NCBI GenBank assembly: GCA_037445635.1
Contig: JBBIKC010000004.1
Location: 1 to 64,000 of the forward strand
Length of the DNA stretch: 64,000 nucleotides
From: JBFMCC01 sp037445635
Lineage (GTDB): Bacteria; Chloroflexota; Anaerolineae; Anaerolineales; Villigracilaceae
Direction of reading: 5' to 3'
The notes beneath the pieces were generated by a model, which was not told the DNA's origin, made no database searches, and saw nothing but the letters and a program-made list of their open reading frames with translations. Every line of letters begins with the position of its first letter. The stretch's first letter is position 1. Below are positions 49,256-58,099 of this stretch, piece after piece. The translations under genes were made by a program, and so were the position numbers.

Positions 49256-50557
49256 TTGAGAATGCATGCGTTCACGCACTCACTTCGCCCCTCCTCGGGT
49301 CAGGATACTCTTGTGACCGAAGAACCTTTCTCTCCCTTGCAGATTCTCGAGGAGGCCCGGCGGTCGCTTGCACAGAGCAACGTCCCCCTGGCCGACCAGG
49401 AGGAACTGCTTAAACTGCTCGACGTCCTGATTTCCGCCACTGAGAAATACGCCAATCCAGATCAGATGGTGGAAGAATCGCGTTTGCTGACCTCCAGCCT
49501 TATTTCCAGCCAGGCCCTGCTCATGCTCCTCAAGCAACAGATGTCCGAGTTGGATGCGCTGAGGAAGTTGAGCCTGAGCCTGACCTCCAGCCTCGATCTG
49601 CAAAGCGTGCTGGATACGGTGGTCTCGGAGGCCATGCGGCTGGTGCATAATACGCGCACGGTACATATTTTCCATTACAAAAACGAGAAATTGGAATTCG
49701 GCGCGGCGCTGAATTACGAAGGCAAGACCACCCCGGTCTCCGCGCCGCGCACAAACGGCCTGACGAATACCGTGGCGCGAAGCGGGGAGACTGTTGTCGT
49801 CGAGGACATGCGTACACATCCGCTCTTCAAGGATGCGCCTCCCGAATGGGAGGGTTCGATCATCGGCATTCCCTTGAAGATCGGAGGCGAAGTGGTGGGG
49901 GTGATGAATCTTTCGCGCTCGAACGTGGGCGGTTTTTCCCAATCCGAGAGACGCTTGCTCGACTTGCTGGCAGACCAGGCCGCGGTCGCCATCTCCAATG
50001 CCAGCCTGCACCAGAAGATCAGCGCGCAGGCCCTCAGCGATACGGTCACCGGCCTGCCTAACCGCCGCGCCCTCGATGAGCGGCTCGAGTCCGAGGTGTT
50101 GTCGGCGCGGCGTACCGGCTACCCCTTTGCGGTGGTCATGATGGACCTGGACGGATTCAAGGATGTGAACGACACCTACGGCCATTCATTCGGCGACGAT
50201 GTCTTGCGCGTGCTGTTCAATTTCCTGGCGCAGGGACTGCGTTCCTCCGATTTTCTCGCCCGTTACGGCGGCGACGAACTGACCCTGGTCATGAATCAGA
50301 CCGACATGCCGCGCGCCCTGCTGGTGTGCGAGAAGATTCTCGAAAAACTGAAAAAGTTCGACCTCGCGGCCCCGGATGGAAAACATCTCAGGCTGGGAAT
50401 TTCGGGCGGGGTGGCCATTTACCCGGTCCACGGCATAAACGGCCCCGAATTACTGCGCGCCGCGGACGCGGCGCTCTACCGCGCCAAGCGGCACGACCGC
50501 GGCAAATTCATGCCGGCCGCGGCTCCCACCGCGCCTCTTCAAAGCGAACCGGGCTGA
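49256..50557 (+). CDS. GAF-GGDEF diguanylate cyclase-like protein
   Basis: A 433-residue cytoplasmic protein. A helical N-terminus (about 25-115) is followed by a GAF domain (about 115-255; SLDLQSVLDTVVSEAMRLV, SIIGIPLKIGGEVVGVMNLS) and a GGDEF domain (about 262-425; DTVTGLPNRRALDERL, VVMMDLDGFKDVNDTYGHSFGD). The active-site motif reads GGDEL instead of GGDEF, and RSSD five residues before it matches the inhibitory I-site RxxD. The Phe-to-Leu change is in the last position and may allow c-di-GMP synthesis. No EAL or PilZ partner is nearby. Confidence 0.88.
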   Translation: MRMHAFTHSLRPSSGQDTLVTEEPFSPLQILEEARRSLAQSNVPLADQEELLKLLDVLISATEKYANPDQMVEESRLLTSSLISSQALLMLLKQQMSELDALRKLSLSLTSSLDLQSVLDTVVSEAMRLVHNTRTVHIFHYKNEKLEFGAALNYEGKTTPVSAPRTNGLTNTVARSGETVVVEDMRTHPLFKDAPPEWEGSIIGIPLKIGGEVVGVMNLSRSNVGGFSQSERRLLDLLADQAAVAISNASLHQKISAQALSDTVTGLPNRRALDERLESEVLSARRTGYPFAVVMMDLDGFKDVNDTYGHSFGDDVLRVLFNFLAQGLRSSDFLARYGGDELTLVMNQTDMPRALLVCEKILEKLKKFDLAAPDGKHLRLGISGGVAIYPVHGINGPELLRAADAALYRAKRHDRGKFMPAAAPTAPLQSEPG

Positions 50558-50632
50558 TCGCCTCGCGGGGACAGGCGGCCTCTGTTCATCCATTCGGGGG
50601 TTATAAAGGGCAAATCTGTTCAAGGAGCCGAC

Positions 50633-51550
50633 ATGGCACGCAAAGTGAAGATCGTCCTGAACCCGATGGCCGATATGGGGCACGCCTGGCAGGTGGCGCG
50701 CGACCTGCGCCCGATCGTGGAGGAGCACGGGGACTGCGACTGGAGCGGAACGGTTTACCCCACACATGCCGTCGAACTGGCGCGCAAGGCGGGCGAAGAA
50801 GGCTATGAGATGGTCATCGCCATGGGCGGCGACGGTACCGTGCACGAAGTCGTCAACGGGATCATGCAAGTTCCAGAGAGCAAACGCCCCATTCTGGGTG
50901 TCGTTCCCGTCGGCTCGGGCAATGACTTCGCGCACGCCATCGGCGTCCCCATGCAGGCCGACCGCGCCCTGGCGCACGCGCTCGAAGGCGCACCCTCCGC
51001 GATTGATCTCGGCCTGATGACAGACGAACACGGCCGCAGGGAATATTTCGACAACACGCTCGGCATGGGTTTCGATGCCGTCGTGACGATCCGTTCCCAC
51101 CGCCTGCCCATCGTGCGCGGTTTTCTCATGTACCTCACCGCCGTCATTCAGACCATCCTCCTCAACCACGACCCCGCCCGCGTCGAGATCGAAACGGACC
51201 GGGAGAAATGGCAGGACAACATCCTGATGGCCACACTCTGCAATGGCGGACGCGAGGGCGGCGGATTCATCCTCTCGCCCGATTCCAACATGACCGACGG
51301 CGCGCTCGAATACCTCACCGTCCAAAAAGTCTCGCGCGCCATGATGTTCCGCCTGCTTCCCGAATTCCTGCGCGGCACGCACCGCCGCTTCAAACAGATT
51401 CGCATGGGGTCGTGCACGCGGCTCACGCTTACATCCAACCGTCCGCTCTACATCCACGCCGACGGCGAGATCTTCACCAGTTTCGGCAGTAACCTGCGCA
51501 GGGTCAGTTTCGAAGTTCTGCCGGGCGCGTTGAAAGTCGTCAGAGGTTGA
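50633..51550 (+). CDS. Diacylglycerol kinase-like lipid kinase
   Basis: A 305-residue protein of the DAGK catalytic family (YegS/BmrU type) with KIVLNPMADMG, the ATP motif AMGGDGTVHEVVNG and VPVGSGNDFAHAIGVP, then DNTLGMGFDAVVTIRSHRL. It phosphorylates diacylglycerol or another membrane lipid. AAGGAGCCGAC precedes ATG 50633. It is followed by a repeat-rich gap. Confidence 0.9.
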   Translation: MARKVKIVLNPMADMGHAWQVARDLRPIVEEHGDCDWSGTVYPTHAVELARKAGEEGYEMVIAMGGDGTVHEVVNGIMQVPESKRPILGVVPVGSGNDFAHAIGVPMQADRALAHALEGAPSAIDLGLMTDEHGRREYFDNTLGMGFDAVVTIRSHRLPIVRGFLMYLTAVIQTILLNHDPARVEIETDREKWQDNILMATLCNGGREGGGFILSPDSNMTDGALEYLTVQKVSRAMMFRLLPEFLRGTHRRFKQIRMGSCTRLTLTSNRPLYIHADGEIFTSFGSNLRRVSFEVLPGALKVVRG

Positions 51551-51620
51551 AAGTTGCAGGTTGAAGGTTGGAAGGTTACAATGCAACCGACCCGCCTTCG
51601 ACTTTTTGACCTGCAACCTC
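51541..51620. repeat. GTTGCAGGT...ACCTGCAAC inverted repeat with GTTGAAGGTTGG words
   Basis: GTTGCAGGT (51553-51561) and ACCTGCAAC (51609-51617) face each other; AGGTTGAAGGTTGGAAGGTT lies in between. It covers the end of the lipid kinase gene and most of the gap. Same family as 3806-3905. Confidence 0.75.
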
Positions 51621-51630
51621 AAACCGACGC

Positions 51631-53268
51631 ATGCCCAGCCTGCTTGCCTCCCTCCAAAAACAAGACCTCGGACACCTGCGCATCGTTGCGGAATTGTGGG
51701 GACTGGAACTGGACTCCGGCGAAGCCGACGCGGCCGCCGAGGAGTTAGCCGCATCCATCTTCGACCCTGAACTGGTCGCCGAGTTAATCGAATCTCTTCC
51801 GCCCGAAGCCCGCGCCGCCCTCGACGCGCTGATTACACAGGATGGCCGCCTCCCCTGGGCCGAATTCACGCGCCGCTTCGGCGAGATCCGCGAGATGGGC
51901 GCGGCCAAACGCGACCGCGAACAACCGCATCTCCGTCCCGTCTCACCGGCTGAGATGCTGTACTATCGCGCCCTGCTGGCGCGCGCCTTCTTCGATACAC
52001 CCGGCGGTCCGCGGGAATTTGCCTACATCCCGGAAGATTTGGTCATGGCAATTCACCGCGGAGAAAAAATCAAAAAAGTCCCTGCGGGCTCCGCGCTCTC
52101 TGTGGTGAACGCTGAACCACTTGGACGCCCCGCGGCACCTGCCGAGCGCGGACGCGAGATTCTTGCCAACGATCATCTTCTCGACGATGCCACCACTTTG
52201 CTGGCGGCCATGCGCGTGGGTCTCGCGCCGCCCGTGATGACAATTCCGCCCATGGCAGCGCGGGAGTTTCTTGCAGCCGCCGGTCTGATAAGCGATCATG
52301 AGCCGCGGCCCGAAGCCGTCCGGCGATTCCTCGAAACGCCGCGCGCCGAGGCAATAAAACTGCTACATGACTCCTGGCAAACCAGTGAAGTCTTTAATGA
52401 ACTGCGGCAGTTACCCGGTCTAATTTTCGAGGGCGAGTGGAGCAACCAGCCGCTCCCCGCGCGCAGATTTTTGCTGGATTTACTCGAAGTGATTCCAAAA
52501 GGCAAGTGGTGGAGTCTGCCTGCCTTCGTCCGCGCCGTGAAGGAGAAACACGCCGACTTCCAGCGCCCGGCGGGTGATTATGATTCCTGGTTCATCAAAC
52601 GCGAATCGGACGGCATGTATCTGCGCGGATTTGTTCACTGGGATGAAGTGGATGGCGCACTCGTAAGGTATTTCATCACTCGTATTCTGCACTGGCTCGG
52701 AATGGCCGATCTTTCCATGCCCGAGGGTGCAAACATGCCCACCGCGTTCCGCCTCACGGCTCCCGATTCGCGCATCTCGCATCCCGAAAACGAAAGGATT
52801 GCCATTGCCTCCAGCGGAAGGATTTCCGTTCCGCGGCTGGTCCCGCGCGCTGTGCGTTACCAGCTTGCGCGCTTCTGCGAATGGGACGAACCGAAAGCGG
52901 ACGAGTACCGCTATTCCATCACTGCCGCGTCGCTGGCGCGCGCCAAAGCGCAGGGACTCAAAGTGGAGCAGTTGCTGTCCCTGCTGGCGAAACACAGCGC
53001 GGGGATTCCTCCCGTGCTGATGAAGGCGCTCAAACGCTGGGAGGTTAACGGGACCGAGGCGCGGGTGGAGAGTCAGATCGTTCTAAGGGTCAGCCGGCCG
53101 GAGGTCCTGATTGAGTTGCGTAAATCGAAAGCGGCCAGGTTTTTAGGGGAGATGCTTGGACCGACCGCAGTCATCGTCAAAGCTGGGGCGGTTCCGAAGG
53201 TATTGGCCGCACTCACCGAACTCGGCCTGCTGGCTGAAACAAACCTGCCTCTGGTCTTCTCAAAGTAG
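51631..53268 (+). CDS. Helicase C-terminal-associated (XPB/Ssl2-like) domain protein
   Basis: A 545-residue protein without helicase motor motifs. It opens PSLLASLQKQDLGHLRIVAE, LWGLELDSGEADAAAEELA and ARAALDALITQDGRLPWAEF. This helical segment resembles the Helicase_C_3 (XPB/Ssl2-like) region found as stand-alone proteins in Chloroflexota and actinobacteria. The C-terminal third (SRISHPENERIAIASSGRIS, then WEVNGTEARVESQIVLRVS) is a winged-helix-like region. Probably a DNA-binding protein; its role is unknown. Confidence 0.7.
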   Translation: MPSLLASLQKQDLGHLRIVAELWGLELDSGEADAAAEELAASIFDPELVAELIESLPPEARAALDALITQDGRLPWAEFTRRFGEIREMGAAKRDREQPHLRPVSPAEMLYYRALLARAFFDTPGGPREFAYIPEDLVMAIHRGEKIKKVPAGSALSVVNAEPLGRPAAPAERGREILANDHLLDDATTLLAAMRVGLAPPVMTIPPMAAREFLAAAGLISDHEPRPEAVRRFLETPRAEAIKLLHDSWQTSEVFNELRQLPGLIFEGEWSNQPLPARRFLLDLLEVIPKGKWWSLPAFVRAVKEKHADFQRPAGDYDSWFIKRESDGMYLRGFVHWDEVDGALVRYFITRILHWLGMADLSMPEGANMPTAFRLTAPDSRISHPENERIAIASSGRISVPRLVPRAVRYQLARFCEWDEPKADEYRYSITAASLARAKAQGLKVEQLLSLLAKHSAGIPPVLMKALKRWEVNGTEARVESQIVLRVSRPEVLIELRKSKAARFLGEMLGPTAVIVKAGAVPKVLAALTELGLLAETNLPLVFSK

Positions 53269-53301
53269 CTTGACGAATCTCCGTCTTGGTAGCGCGGCCT
53301 T

Positions 53302-53383
53302 AACGCGAATTGCGCGAAGGGGGCGAAAGGGGCGAATTCCGCGAACGCTTGAGAAAATTCGTGTATTTCGCGCCATTCGCGTT
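53302..53383. repeat. AACGCGAATTGCGCGAA...TTCGCGCCATTCGCGTT inverted repeat
   Basis: Seventeen-base ends (53302-53318, 53367-53383) match with one mismatch; the core repeats GGCGAA and GCGAAC words. It lies in the 259-base gap before rpmH, upstream of the promoter. Confidence 0.8.
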
Positions 53384-53431
53384 GAGAAATGCCTGACTTT
53401 GAGAAAGCCATACAAACCTGCCAGATTCCCT

Positions 53432-53467
53432 TTGACCGAATCAGACTCGTCACGGTATAATACCGTG
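53432..53467 (+). promoter_or_regulatory. Promoter of the rpmH-rnpA-yidD-yidC-jag cluster
   Basis: TTGACC (53432-53437) and TATAAT (53456-53461) with an 18-base spacer. The -10 box is inside the perfect palindrome CACGGTATAATACCGTG (53451-53467), a possible regulator site. Confidence 0.75.
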
Positions 53468-53527
53468 CCTAACCCATGCAAACAGCTCTCTTCGGGGAGT
53501 TGAATTATCAATTTGACGAGGAAGTAA

Positions 53528-53698
53528 ATGCCCAAGCGAACGTATCAACCCAAAATCCGCCGCCGCGTGCGCGTGCACGGTTTCCGTGCCCGCAATGCGA
53601 GCGCCGACGGCCGCGCCGTGCTCAAACGCCGCCGCCTGCGCGGCCGCTATAAATTGACCACGCGCGCCAATCAGCACGTCAAACGGACGCGCTGGTAG
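53528..53698 (+). CDS. rpmH: Ribosomal protein bL34
   Basis: A 56-residue, very basic protein: PKRTYQPKIRRRVRVHGFRA at the N-terminus, then VLKRRRLRGRYKLT and an RTRW C-terminus. This is bL34 of the large subunit, with about ten extra residues at the C-terminus (the common form is 44-46). It begins with ATG 53528 after GAGGAAGTAA. The first gene of the classical rpmH-rnpA-yidD-yidC-jag order. Confidence 0.96.
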   Translation: MPKRTYQPKIRRRVRVHGFRARNASADGRAVLKRRRLRGRYKLTTRANQHVKRTRW

Positions 53699-53733
53699 AA
53701 CCGGCGCGGCGGAGTTTTTTTCAGGGCACGCGG

Positions 53734-54081
53734 GTGCAGCGCAAGTTCCGACTGACCCGGTCCACCGACTTCAAGCGGGTGCGGCGTTTCGGGAAATCCT
53801 ATGCCCACCCGTTTGTCGTGCTGGTAGTGCAGGCCAGCGACCAGCACAAGGTCCGCGTGGCCGTGACCGCCGGGCGGACGGTTGGGAATGCAGTGCAGCG
53901 CAATCGCTCCAAACGCCTCCTGCGCGCCGCCGCTCAATCGCTCATCCCAGACCTCGCGCCGGGCAACGACCTGCTCCTGATCGCCCGCGCGCCTCTTGCC
54001 GATAAGACCATGCCCGAAGCCCGCGATGCCCTGCAAGTCCTTCTGCGCCGCGCCGGGCTGTTGACCCCTGATGCAGTCTGA
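53734..54081 (+). CDS. rnpA: Ribonuclease P protein component
   Basis: A 115-residue protein that assists the RNase P RNA in tRNA 5' maturation. It has the family's FRLTRSTDFKRVRRFGKSY start, VAVTAGRTVGNAVQRNRSKRLLRAAA (RNR motif) and DLLLIARAPL. The start is a GTG at 53734. Its end overlaps yidD by 11 bases. Confidence 0.95.
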   Translation: MQRKFRLTRSTDFKRVRRFGKSYAHPFVVLVVQASDQHKVRVAVTAGRTVGNAVQRNRSKRLLRAAAQSLIPDLAPGNDLLLIARAPLADKTMPEARDALQVLLRRAGLLTPDAV

Positions 54082-54361
54082 GTTCCATCTCCACGATTAT
54101 CCGGACGAGCCGCGCCTGCGCGATCTGCCGCGCACGCCATGGAACTGGCCGCGCCTCGCCCTGCTGGCGCTCATCCGCCTGTACCAGATGGCGATTTCTC
54201 CCAGCCTGCCCGCCAATACCTGCCGTTTTTATCCATCCTGTTCCCATTACGGTTATCAGGCCATTTATAAGCATGGCGCGCTCAAAGGCTCCGTGATGGC
54301 CGCGTGGCGCGTCCTGCGCTGTAACCCGTTCAACCCCGGGGGCTACGACCCCGTTCCCTAG
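54071..54361 (+). CDS. yidD: Membrane protein insertion efficiency factor YidD
   Basis: A 96-residue protein with the invariant cysteine motif CRFYPSCSHYGYQAI and the C-terminal GSVMAAWRVLRCNPFNPGGYDPVP. It is a membrane-associated helper of YidC insertion. The N-terminus has a 25-residue charged extension (SEFHLHDYPDEPRLRDLPRT) not common in the family. Confidence 0.93.
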   Translation: MQSEFHLHDYPDEPRLRDLPRTPWNWPRLALLALIRLYQMAISPSLPANTCRFYPSCSHYGYQAIYKHGALKGSVMAAWRVLRCNPFNPGGYDPVP

Positions 54362-54363
54362 GA

Positions 54364-55455
54364 GTGAAAATCAACTCGATGAAAGCCAATCGTTTTGTGT
54401 TGTTTCTTGCGCTTGCCCTCGGCGCGTTGTTCCTTTCCGCGTGCGGGACGCCCGTATCCGCCAGCTGGCCCGGGCTGACCGCCTCGGAGGAGGCCGCATA
54501 TCTTGCCACCGGCCCCTATGTGTATGCCGTCCGTTTAGAGGACGGTGAGGAGCTCTGGCATTTCCCTGAAAAGGCGGACGGCAAACTGCAATTCTATTCC
54601 AACCCAGTGCTCACCAATGACGGGCTGGTACTCCTCGGCAGCAGCGGCACAGGCCATAACTTCATCGCTGTGGACGCCGAGACCGGCAATGAGGACTGGT
54701 CTTTCACCGGCGCGCAGGGCGCGTGGCAGGCCAGCCCGCTGGTGGTGGACAATTTCATCTACGCCCCCAACACGGACGGCTTCCTGTACGTCTTCGACCT
54801 CAACATCGAAGGCGACGATAAACTGACCTGGAGCCTCGAGCTGGACGGTCCGCTCTGGGCCATGCCCGCCACCGACGGCCAATATATCTACGTGACTTCC
54901 CTCAACCACCGCCTGCACGCCATAGATCCGCAGACCGAGTCGGTCGCGTGGACGTTGGAGTTGGATGGCGCTGCGCCCGGCACGCCCGCCGTCGGCGCGG
55001 ACGGAATGCTCTTCGTTGGCACATTTGGGAAATCAATCCAGGCAGTGGATACGTCCCGCAGCGCAGTCGCCTGGCGCGTTCCCACCGAAGGCTGGGTGTG
55101 GGGCGGTCCCACCCTCGTTGACGATGTTCTTTACGTCGGCGACCTTGAAGGCAATTTTTATTCTCTGAATTCCAGCGGCAACGCAGACGGAGAACAATTC
55201 CAGCCCGACGGCCCCATCCTCGCCAGCCCGCTCGTGATCGGCGAACAGGTCATTTTCGTAACCGAGAATGGAACCGTCTATGCCGCCGAAAACGGGACCG
55301 ACCCGAAAAGCCTCGAAAAAATGGAAGGCAAGTTGTACACCGCACCGGTCGCGGCCGGCGACCTGATCCTGGTCGCCCCGTTCCAGGGCGAGTTCCTGCT
55401 CGTCGCTCTCGACCAGCAGGGCAAACAGGCCTGGACCTTTACGCCCGGAAACTAA
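54364..55455 (+). CDS. PQQ-type beta-propeller lipoprotein (BamB-like)
   Basis: A 363-residue protein with a signal peptide and lipobox (FLALALGALFLSAC) and at least six propeller strands of PQQ type: AVRLEDGEELWHF, AVDAETGNEDWSFTG, AIDPQTESVAWTLEL, AVDTSRSAVAWRVPT, ALDQQGKQAWTF. The start may be GTG 54364 or ATG 54379; AGGAG lies just before the first. It sits between yidD and yidC, an unusual insertion. It may chaperone or sort exported proteins. Confidence 0.85.
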   Translation: MKINSMKANRFVLFLALALGALFLSACGTPVSASWPGLTASEEAAYLATGPYVYAVRLEDGEELWHFPEKADGKLQFYSNPVLTNDGLVLLGSSGTGHNFIAVDAETGNEDWSFTGAQGAWQASPLVVDNFIYAPNTDGFLYVFDLNIEGDDKLTWSLELDGPLWAMPATDGQYIYVTSLNHRLHAIDPQTESVAWTLELDGAAPGTPAVGADGMLFVGTFGKSIQAVDTSRSAVAWRVPTEGWVWGGPTLVDDVLYVGDLEGNFYSLNSSGNADGEQFQPDGPILASPLVIGEQVIFVTENGTVYAAENGTDPKSLEKMEGKLYTAPVAAGDLILVAPFQGEFLLVALDQQGKQAWTFTPGN

Positions 55456-55467
55456 AGGAAGAGAATC

Positions 55468-56259
55468 ATGTCACCCTGGGATTTATTCGTTTCCCTCTTT
55501 GTCAACGTATTACTCTGGATCTACGATGTGGTTGGCCAGAACTTCGGTTTGGCCATCATCCTGTTCACCATCCTCACCCGCATCGTGACTTGGCCTCTGA
55601 ATGCCTCGCAAATGAAGAGCACCAAGGTCATGCAGGACTTGCAGAACGACAAGGAATGGCAGGACATCCAGAAGAAATATGCCAAAGACCGCGAGAAACT
55701 GGCGCAGGAACAGATGCGCATCTATCGCGAGCGCGGCGTCAACCCGTTTGCCTCCTGCCTGCCGACGCTCATCCAGTTGCCGATCATCTTCGCCCTCTAT
55801 CAAAGCATCACACGTTCGCTGGCCACCACGCCGCTGTCCCTCCTGCAACTGACCCGCTCCATTTCGTCGTTCCTGGATGTGTCTTCACTCATCCCGCTCA
55901 ACAGCAAATTCCTGTGGATGGACCTTGGCCAGCCCGAATTCGTGCCTGTATTCGGATTCAAACTGCCCACTCTGGCCATCATTGTGGCTCTTACCACTTA
56001 CATCCAGACCAAACTCACCACCCCGCCAAGTTCCAACCCCAACGACCAGTCCGCCGCAATGGCGCGTTCGATGAGCCTCACCATGCCGCTCATGCTCGGC
56101 TGGTTCGCGCTCACGTTTCCCTCCGGTCTGGCGGTTTACTTCGTAACCAGCAACCTGCTCGGCATTGCGCAGTATGCCATGATGGGCAAGGCCAACTGGC
56201 GCAATCTTCTGCCCGGCGGCAGCAAGCCCGTTGTCCCTGCCAAGCCGTCTAAGAAATAA
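55468..56259 (+). CDS. yidC: Membrane protein insertase YidC
   Basis: A 263-residue insertase of the short Oxa1 type, with no large periplasmic domain. It has an N-terminal helix (LFVSLFVNVLLWIYDVVGQN), the segment ILFTILTRIVTWPLNASQMKS with the conserved arginine, the hairpin QDLQNDKEWQDIQKKYAKDR, then SCLPTLIQLPIIFALYQSI and two last helices. It inserts proteins into the membrane with or without SecYEG. AAGGAAGAGAATC precedes the ATG. Confidence 0.95.
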   Translation: MSPWDLFVSLFVNVLLWIYDVVGQNFGLAIILFTILTRIVTWPLNASQMKSTKVMQDLQNDKEWQDIQKKYAKDREKLAQEQMRIYRERGVNPFASCLPTLIQLPIIFALYQSITRSLATTPLSLLQLTRSISSFLDVSSLIPLNSKFLWMDLGQPEFVPVFGFKLPTLAIIVALTTYIQTKLTTPPSSNPNDQSAAMARSMSLTMPLMLGWFALTFPSGLAVYFVTSNLLGIAQYAMMGKANWRNLLPGGSKPVVPAKPSKK

Positions 56260-56280
56260 CCCGACTCAGGGAGGTTCCCC

Positions 56281-57060
56281 ATGGACGAACGCACGACCCT
56301 CGAAGTCATTGCCCCGACCGTGGAAGAGGCTCTCGCCCAGGGCCTGGCCCAACTGGGTCTGACGGCCGACGCGGTCAGCGTCGAGGTGGTGGACGCCGGC
56401 GCCAAAGGCCTGTTCGGATTGGGCGGACGCCAGGTGCGCGTGCGCCTGACCGTGAACGGACCGAACAGCCTGCCCGCCTCCCGCCCGGACCCGGCACCGG
56501 CTTCCGCCGAAAGAAGCGAATCGGCCCCCGCGCCGGCCCCGGGTCCCGCGCGCCGCGAAGAGTCCGCGCCCGCCCGCACCGAAGTCCACGATGAACTGCT
56601 CGATCAAACCGAGGCTATCGTCTCGAAACTGCTCTTTCATTTGAAACTCGAAGCCCAGGTCTCCGCGCATTACGCGGACATGGACAGCCCCGAGCGCCGC
56701 ATCATCAACGTGGATGTGCGCGGCAAGGACTTGAGCGGGTTGATTGGCCGCCACGCCGAAACGCTGAATGCCTTCCAGCACGTGGCCAGCCTGATGGTCG
56801 GCAAAGCCTCCAACCAGTGGGTGCAGTTGGTGGTGGACGTGGAGGGTTACCGCCACCGCCGCGAGAAACAGCTGCGGCAGATGGCCCAGCGCATGGCCGA
56901 CCAGGCCGCCAAGACCGGCCGCCGCCAGGTGCTCGAGCCGATGACCGCCGCCGAACGCCGCATTGTGCACATGGAGCTGCGCAGTCACCCGGCAGTGACC
57001 ACCGAAAGCATCGGTGAAGAACCGAACCGCAAGATCACGATCATCCCCAAGGAAGACTAA
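56281..57060 (+). CDS. jag: Jag/KhpB RNA-binding protein
   Basis: A 259-residue protein with all three Jag domains. Jag_N (about 3-58) contains TVEEALAQGLAQLGLTADAV and AGAKGLFGLGG. A Pro/Ala linker (about 60-100) is followed by KH (about 110-180; GKDLSGLIGRHAETLNAFQH) and R3H (about 195-255; MTAAERRIVHMELRSHP). It binds RNA as part of the KhpA/KhpB pair and completes the classical cluster. GGGAGGTTCCCC precedes ATG 56281. Confidence 0.95.
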   Translation: MDERTTLEVIAPTVEEALAQGLAQLGLTADAVSVEVVDAGAKGLFGLGGRQVRVRLTVNGPNSLPASRPDPAPASAERSESAPAPAPGPARREESAPARTEVHDELLDQTEAIVSKLLFHLKLEAQVSAHYADMDSPERRIINVDVRGKDLSGLIGRHAETLNAFQHVASLMVGKASNQWVQLVVDVEGYRHRREKQLRQMAQRMADQAAKTGRRQVLEPMTAAERRIVHMELRSHPAVTTESIGEEPNRKITIIPKED

Positions 57061-57199
57061 CAGCCTATCCGGATAACCAATCTCGATTCATGGAATCAGG
57101 GAGCTTGCTCCCGAAATACGCCGGCAAGCCGGCTGATCCCGGAGCCATTCGGACAGGCTCTGAATCGTCGGGGCAGGCCTTGTACCCGCCCCGAGCGTG

Positions 57200-57214
57200 T
57201 ATAATTTACACATG
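57200..57214 (+). promoter_or_regulatory. TATAAT box directly before the PfkB gene, leaderless layout
   Basis: TATAAT (57200-57205) ends 6 bases before ATG 57212, so the transcript would begin at the start codon. No ribosome site is present. The gap 57061-57199 contains a GCTCCCG/CCGGCAAGCCGG stretch and no gene. Confidence 0.6.
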
Positions 57215-58063
57215 CTCAACCTGCTCCCGCTCGAGCCGGTCGATTATCTTGTCATCGGCCACCTGGCGCATGACCTGACTCGCGCGGGCCCGCGCCTGGG
57301 CGGGACAGCCGCCTTCTCGGCGTTGACGGCGCGCGCGCTCGGCTTGCGCGTCGGCATTGTGACGGCGGCCGGCGCGGAGACATCGCTCGACGCGCTGGAG
57401 GGAATCCCCGTCGTCTCGATTCCATCCGAGCACAGCACCACCTTCGAGAATATCTATCATGAGAATGGGCGGACTCAGATTCTGCATCACCGCGCCGCGC
57501 CGATTGATTTCAATCAAGTGCCCGAAGCGTGGCGGCGCGCCACGATCATTCATCTCGGTCCTATCGCGGGCGAGGTCCAACCAATCCTGCCGAAAGGCTT
57601 TTCCACCGAACTGCTCGGCCTGACCGTGCAGGGCTGGCTGCGCGGCTGGGATTCGGACGGCCGCGTGCATCCCGTCCGCTGGGAACATGCCGAAGAAGCG
57701 CTGAACCAGGCCTCGGCCGTCGTGTTGAGCGCCGAGGATGTGGGCGGCGACGAGGAGCAAATAGAAGAGTTCGTCCATGCCAGCCGCGTGCTGGCCCTCA
57801 CCGAGGGCGCGGCCGGCGCGCGGCTGTACTGGCACCGCGACCAGCGCCGCTTCCGCGCGCCGCCGGTCGAGGAGGTGGATGCGACCGGCGCGGGCGACAT
57901 CTTCGCCGCCGCGTTCTTCATCCGCCTCTATGCCACGCGCGATCCGTGGGAGGCCGCTCGCTTCGCCACCCATCTCGCCGCGTATTCCGCCTCGCGCATC
58001 GGCCTGGATGGAATACCCACTCAACAGGAAATCGAATCCTGCCTCGTGGAAGTCCTTCACTGA
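57212..58063 (+). CDS. PfkB-family carbohydrate kinase
   Basis: A 283-residue ribokinase-fold protein: YLVIGHLAHDLTRAGPRLGGTAAFSA at the N-terminus (split here: the GG is the sugar site) and the ATP/catalytic motif EVDATGAGDIFAAAFFIRLY. The C-terminal IGLDGIPTQQEIESCL is common. Substrate unknown. ATG 57212 is set by the TATAAT box just upstream. It precedes parAB on the same strand. Confidence 0.9.
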   Translation: MLNLLPLEPVDYLVIGHLAHDLTRAGPRLGGTAAFSALTARALGLRVGIVTAAGAETSLDALEGIPVVSIPSEHSTTFENIYHENGRTQILHHRAAPIDFNQVPEAWRRATIIHLGPIAGEVQPILPKGFSTELLGLTVQGWLRGWDSDGRVHPVRWEHAEEALNQASAVVLSAEDVGGDEEQIEEFVHASRVLALTEGAAGARLYWHRDQRRFRAPPVEEVDATGAGDIFAAAFFIRLYATRDPWEAARFATHLAAYSASRIGLDGIPTQQEIESCLVEVLH

Positions 58064-58099
58064 AACGGTCGTAAATCGTCAACCAAAATCGAAAATCGC

